From Rodentolepis nana (lineage: Eukaryota; Platyhelminthes; Cestoda; Cyclophyllidea; Hymenolepididae): a DNA stretch of 12,037 bases. Shown here piece by piece: positions 7,311 to 12,037 of the stretch. The stretch lies in contig UZAE01014115.1 in assembly GCA_900617975.1 (NCBI GenBank), positions 4,602 through 16,638 on the forward strand. Reading direction: 5' to 3'. Every line of letters starts with the position of its first letter. Within the stretch, counting starts at the first letter, position 1. The translations under genes were made by a program, and so were the position numbers. The notes below the pieces were generated by a model. That model did not search any database and was not told the DNA's origin. It was given only the letters and a program-made list of their open reading frames with translations.

Positions 7311-9478
7311 ATAACTATTACTCAAAAGTTTCTTTGGGCATAGAAAATAATTGCCATTAATTTCTAAAGTGCAATTCGTACGATTTTCTTGCGGATGTGG
7401 CTCAGACAAATGACAATGCCGAAAGAGTAGTCCCACTCTTATGGCTAAACGGGTGTCGAGTATGCAAAGTAGCCATGGAAACGCATGAGAATACAAAGCT
7501 TACGCAATTAATCAACTGATATAGAAGCATGGTAGGGTTAAACTAAACATGATCTAAACATACTTAAAGCGACTAAATTAAATAAACCTAAAAGCTTGAA
7601 CGGATAAAAATAGTTAGCAAAACGACCTAAAACATGGGACATAGCACAGTTTTAGTGTGGGATATTAATTGAAGTAACTTAATAACGAATAAACTGTGTT
7701 GTAATGATAAATTGAAAATAAACAGGTATAATTATAGAATGAAACTTTGTCACGACAAGATAGTTAATTAATGCAGAAACAGCTATGGAACGTCTATGCA
7801 CTAACGCCCAACTAAATATGATTTCGGCATTATTCAAGCTAAAGATTTGCTATTTCGATTTTTACATTCTTGGAATAAATTAATTATGGGGACTGATACG
7901 ACATTTCTGCATATTGGGTTCAGAATTCTATAACATGATATAACTAAAAGCATGTTAATGAAGTAATAGCACTTTCAATAGTAAGAAGTTAGTATAAAAT
8001 AAATTTCGCAAAACAAAACAAAGTAAATCCAATAAAAAATAGGTAAAACGAGTTTCAAACAGAAAATAAGTGTCAAAATAACCGGCAACTTGCAGGTAAG
8101 CCCAACACGAAATGAGCGACGACTGCATAGTGCGCCTTTAATAACCGATTCACCAAAACCAATCAAATTATTAGCCTCAAGGTCATTTGCGTGGGCGTTT
8201 GCTAATAGTTTAGCATGTGCCCACACTAGGTGCATTTGTGGAAAATATTTGATTTTTTCACAACACTTAGCAATTTCAGAAAATATTTCTCTTAAATGCA
8301 AAAATTCAAGATTAAATTGTCTTCCGGTTTGTTCTTCTTGACCGGAGCCTTTAGTCCCGTAAAATTAGCTGAAACTTGGAGTGATGTCGACGCTATTTTT
8401 TTAAAAATATTGGTTTAATATTCAAATATTAACTTATTAACAAGTGTGCTCATGTGTTTACTTACATTGGGAGTTAGTTCAGTTCTTGCGCAATACAAAT
8501 ACACAGTGGCCAATGGAAATTTGTTATTTTATCTCTAGAATTAAGTAGTAAAACTTTTACACGTCTCATTTAAAGGGCGATATAGCACCTTGAAACAATT
8601 TTGTTACTGCCTCATGTAAAATGGAAAATCTAATTTTAGAGGAAATAGCGTTTCTGTTGATTGTTGTCCAGTGGGATGGCTACTGTTGTAGAGGCCTGAT
8701 AAGTCCTTCATGATTGGATATATTTGGAATGACTTTCACAAAAAGCAGGTGGTCGAACACAGTTCTAGTCAACTCTCCTGATTTAACTCGCAAACTTGTT
8801 TGGTATTAAATTGGCACAAGCAGCTGTTTATCAAACACAAGAAAAAGGATTTATTTGAATGCTTCCAACTCAGCACAAAGACAATTGAATTTAATTCACT
8901 TCCCACACAATTTGGGGTCTTAATTGTAGAGGAAACGGGATTTTCAGAACTCTATTCGAGATTAGTGATGAAATTTTACAATCCGCCTTAAATTAAGTCC
9001 ACACAAACGAACCGTACTCTCTCATCATCCAAATCGTAGGTTGAACGATTCTACCATTCTTGAAGTTCAGAATAGGCTTTTAATTTAGGAACAAAATGTC
9101 ATAAAACTGCTTTAATATCTGCATAGCTCCTGATCTTCGAGGATGGTGACTTCCGATCTTTCGGTGATATCGTTAATGCTTCACTTGTCGTTAAATGGCC
9201 AATAATGGCATGCTATTAAAAAGAACTATGAAATTAAAAGGATTAGGTTTGAACTGAGTCTCTTTTCTGTCAATTGTTGATTCACTAAAAGCATGTTTGA
9301 TGTGATAAGAATAAGCCACTGACCAGATGAAAGACTAGTTTTAATTCTTTAACAAATGTACTTTTCGGCAAAAAGTGTCATATGTGAAGTCTTGTGACTG
9401 TAAAATTCAACATGAAAAGTAGGTGAAGGAAATTTTTACTTTGGGTATGAGCAAATATTAATTAACTAATTAATTAAT
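7311..9478. other. Upstream flank of the annexin gene
   Basis: About 2.2 kb that should contain the annexin promoter, or a 5' UTR intron if the leader is cis-spliced. I cannot fix a TATA box or start site. The only coding-like patch is the unidentified open stretch at 7975-8365. The 63-codon frame at 8800-8991 has no ATG at its head and no recognisable motif. Confidence 0.5.
7975..8365 (-). other. Unidentified open stretch of about 130 codons
   Basis: On the minus strand the frame is open from just after a TAA near 8367 to a stop at 7975, with no ATG at its head. The first 80 or so residues look protein-like: charged and amphipathic, with LREIFSEIAKCC, HLVWAHAKLLANAH and NLIGFGESVI. The last 40 are hydrophobic and AT-driven. 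I recognise no family. It may be an exon or gene fossil. The plus strand is also open at 8090-8341 and has a good CAG|GTAAGC donor at 8096, so the coding strand, if any, is unclear. An open stretch this long is not improbable by chance in this window. Confidence 0.2.
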
Positions 9479-9807
9479 TATTTACTTATTTATATCAAAT
9501 GGCAGGGGTTTTGATATTTATCATTACCCCCATAGTTGACTTCAGGCTACATAGATGGGAATGAACATCAAAGTGAAAAAAAGTCCATAGGGGGGGGGGG
9601 GGGAACAGAAGAATGTTTCAAAGATGTAACAGAGACAGTCACAAAGGTCGAAAAAAAAGTGAGGCTAGTACTGTGGAAGTAGTCGAATATGACCACATAC
9701 AGTGGGGTGATGGTAGTTTGAAGGCAGAAGTCAACTGCCAGTTTATAGACTTCTTTGCCGTATGAGTATACGTTGCCCAGGTGGAGGTAAGTCTATCGCA
9801 CACCCCA
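9479..9807 (-). repeat. SINE-like dispersed repeat, copy 5
   Basis: On the plus strand it runs from TTATTTATATCAAATGGCAG to AAGTCTATCGCACACCCCA. It lies upstream of the annexin, in the same orientation. It carries a long G run around 9591-9603. It lacks the segment between CCCAG and GTGGAGG (the GTGCACCAC part) seen in copies 4 and 6. The flanks are TTAA-rich, so no target-site duplication can be called. Confidence 0.85.
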
Positions 9808-11360
9808 ATTAAATAATTATTAATTTTAGGTACCAACAATATTAATAATGGTATTTTAATTAATTGAACGGTTGATCATCGACTGAAATTCATCTATTTT
9901 TAACGGATGATGTGACTAATGTTTATTCTTATTATTGGACACGCCCACAGATTAAAAATATCCACCAATAGGAACTAATCATCGTAGACAAATGTGTGCT
10001 GATATCCTGGCGATCAATTTGGCGAATATTGTCTATTCCAAGTTTCTTTGAACAATTAAAGCTCACAAAAGATCTTTTCTAATGTGTTATCGTAAACAAA
10101 AAGAAAAAAAATAATTATAATTGTTAAGGTTATTGTCGTATATTACTACGTCATGTGCACTGTTGGTATTCCACAACAAAATTGATATAATTGCGATTGA
10201 GGTTTTCAAAATAACTTTGAAATTTTAGACAAGAGTTAAGACTGACTGACTGACAGCTTCTTCTAGAACACTAGTGCCCCCTAAAACTGCTTTAAGAACA
10301 GACGTAATATTGAAATTTAAATTTCAAGGCCATCTTCCCTGTATATTTCGACTTAATGAAGAACGCTATTTCGCTCTCCTTTAATACAATATTGTCGCGT
10401 ATTCACCTTTAAGGTGGATCTATTTTAATAAAAGCAAAAGGTGTCTTCATTGGTGTGAGCGATTTAGGTGGGTGACTAATCGTAATTTGCCTTGAGTACA
10501 GCCTCGGCAAATGCTCCTGTCAAAATCAATCTGACGCCCGCATTTTCACCCACTTCTCGTCTCTTTTACTGACCTCCCAATCGCCCTCCCACGATTCAAA
10601 AAGCAAAATACTGATAACTTGAACTGAATCATATTTCACCTATCCAAAGTCAACTACAATTATACAATAGTCACTGAGGGGATATTCTATTAGGAAAGGG
10701 CAGTTTAGTAAGTTGAATATATTTCACAATGAATGCTTTCAGTGGAGGTGAGAAAAACGATAAATTCATTAACGCCAAAACTTTAAGCGGTTCAATCATG
10801 AATTATCCTTGATTAAATCTTGACAATTACCTCTGACCAAAATCCTCCAGTATAAACTTGCGTGTGACTTTAACATTGATGACACGGAGAATCTACAACA
10901 CACTCTTGAACTGTCATATGTCGTGTAATCATTAAGTAGTATTATTATCGCACTATTGATTGCCGGTTAACACGCCTTTGATCACCTTGGCAGTAGTGTT
11001 GTGAACACCACACAAATGTGCTATTATGACATTTTAGCTGAATTGTGAAATGATGCTTCAAATCGATTTTACCGAAATGAAAGTTTCCTGAATTAAAAAC
11101 TGATTTAAATTTAAATTAATTTTTAAAAACTGGCTTTAATTAACACATTTTTAACACAAATTTAATTGATATATGCTCAAGGTTTGAAAGTGATGTAACA
11201 AAACCCTAAAACAATTTAGGAAGGAGAAAGTGGAGTTTTGTTTTGTGAGATTTCAATTGATGGATAAGGTAGCAGCAATACTAAGATAAAACTCTGCAAA
11301 GAGTTAATTATTGATTGTAATGTCACATAGATTATTCGTACGTTATTGGTGTTAAATACC
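9808..11360. other. Non-coding stretch between repeat copies 5 and 6
   Basis: AT-rich, with a more C/T-rich patch at about 10500-10600, an ACTG tetranucleotide run near 10241-10254 and the palindrome at 10310-10327. A short diverged direct repeat based on TTAAAAACTG occurs near 11094 and 11122. No gene can be supported. Confidence 0.5.
10310..10327. repeat. 18-bp perfect palindrome
   Basis: TTGAAATTTAAATTTCAA equals its own reverse complement. It lies in AT-rich DNA with no nearby gene. It could be chance, a cruciform-forming site or a homodimer binding site. Confidence 0.6.
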
Positions 11361-11699
11361 TTAATATTTATTTATTTACATCAAATGGCAGGCGTTTTGA
11401 TAGCTATCATTAGCCCTTTCTGACTTCGGTCTTCATAGAGAGGAGGAGAAACATCAAGGTGACAAAAAGAGGACCTCAGGCTCCACAGAGTGGAAGGGAC
11501 ATCAAAGAGAGAAAAATTCGATAGAGGAACAGAAGAGTGATTCAAGGATGCAAAAGAGGCAGACAGACACTAAGGTAGAGAAAAGGTAAAATGAGTAATG
11601 TGGAAGTGGTGGAATATAAACTGTGGGTTAATAGAATTTTGCCGTATGAGTACGTTGCCCAGTGTGCACCACGTGGAGTTAAGTCTATCGCACACCCCA
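11361..11699 (-). repeat. SINE-like dispersed repeat, copy 6, internally rearranged
   Basis: On the plus strand it runs from TTAATATTTATTTATTTACA, the best TTTA-type tail in the window, to AAGTCTATCGCACACCCCAA. A segment of about 50 bp is duplicated in tandem: GACTTCGGTCTTCATAGAG from 11422 and GACCTCAGGCTCCACAGAG from 11472. The block with GGGGTGATGGTAGTTTGAAG present in other copies is missing near 11625. It has no G run. Confidence 0.85.
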
Positions 11700-12037
11700 A
11701 AAATGATTTTATATAACACGCAGCGTGCTTACAATCCTTTAGAATTTATGTAAAGCCTATATGAATTACTTAAATAAGTTCCTAATGTTAGAAAATATTT
11801 AAATTGCATTTTGCTAAACCTGATTTAAATCTTCACCTACCATTTCGGCTTTTGTAACACTAAGTGTTGTTAAATTATTTTATGAGACTATTGCTACTGA
11901 ATTCTTTTATAGTAACAAGTAATCAAAACTGAAAAAATAATTGATCCTTAACCAAAAATTGACTATATTCAAATCCAGCATCAGATATTATTCAATAATT
12001 TTAAGTATTGCTTTGTACCAATATTAAGCAAAATTAC
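11700..12037. other. Non-coding right end
   Basis: AT-rich sequence after repeat copy 6 with stops in every frame. I see nothing to annotate. Confidence 0.6.

Noticed and set aside
7260..7496. Minus-strand open frame of 78 codons overlapping the annexin start
   Set aside because: It uses a different frame from exon 1, crosses the predicted splice acceptor and has no recognisable motif.
1..12037. CRISPR array, tRNA or rRNA gene, prokaryotic operon, autonomous transposon
   Set aside because: No regular repeat-spacer pattern, no tRNA or rRNA signature, and no transposase or reverse transcriptase motif was seen on either strand.

Overview
The window looks like AT-rich nuclear DNA from an invertebrate animal. 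A parasitic flatworm, perhaps a tapeworm, is my best guess. That rests on the style of one annexin gene, its small introns and the abundant short repeats; nothing in the sequence proves the taxon. There is no bacterial or viral gene organisation.

The only gene I can establish is an annexin on the minus strand. Its coding region runs from an ATG at 7284 down to a TAG at 2705. I assembled nine coding exons by hand; all introns are GT..AG and the reading phase closes at every junction. The product is 469 residues: a Gly/Pro/Tyr/Gln-rich N-terminal region of about 165 residues with GYPPQG repeats, as in annexin A7 and A11, followed by four annexin repeats. All four repeats keep a usable type II calcium site. 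Intron 1 holds two candidate in-frame microexons of 12 and 30 nt. If both are used, the protein is 483 residues. A good 3' splice acceptor lies 13 nt upstream of the ATG, so the mRNA is either trans-spliced or has a separate 5' UTR exon.

The second main feature is a dispersed repeat of about 300-340 bp present in six copies: 1001-1335, 2055-2362, 3350-3654, 4272-4590, 9479-9807 and 11361-11699. Each has, at one end, a TAAA/TTTA-type simple tail or its remnant, so it looks like a SINE-like retroposon. The first copy is flanked by a 13-bp direct repeat. Two copies sit in annexin introns 5 and 7, antisense to the gene, and place AG|GTAAGT donor-like sequences in the pre-mRNA. Several copies contain expanded poly-G/poly-C tracts.

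The rest (1-1000, 1349-2054, 7300-9478, 9808-11360 and 11700-12037) is AT-rich DNA with no gene I can name. It holds a G-quadruplex motif at 905-923, an unidentified open stretch at 7975-8365 on the minus strand, and a very speculative tiny first exon at 10729-10747. I found no RNA gene, CRISPR array or autonomous transposon.
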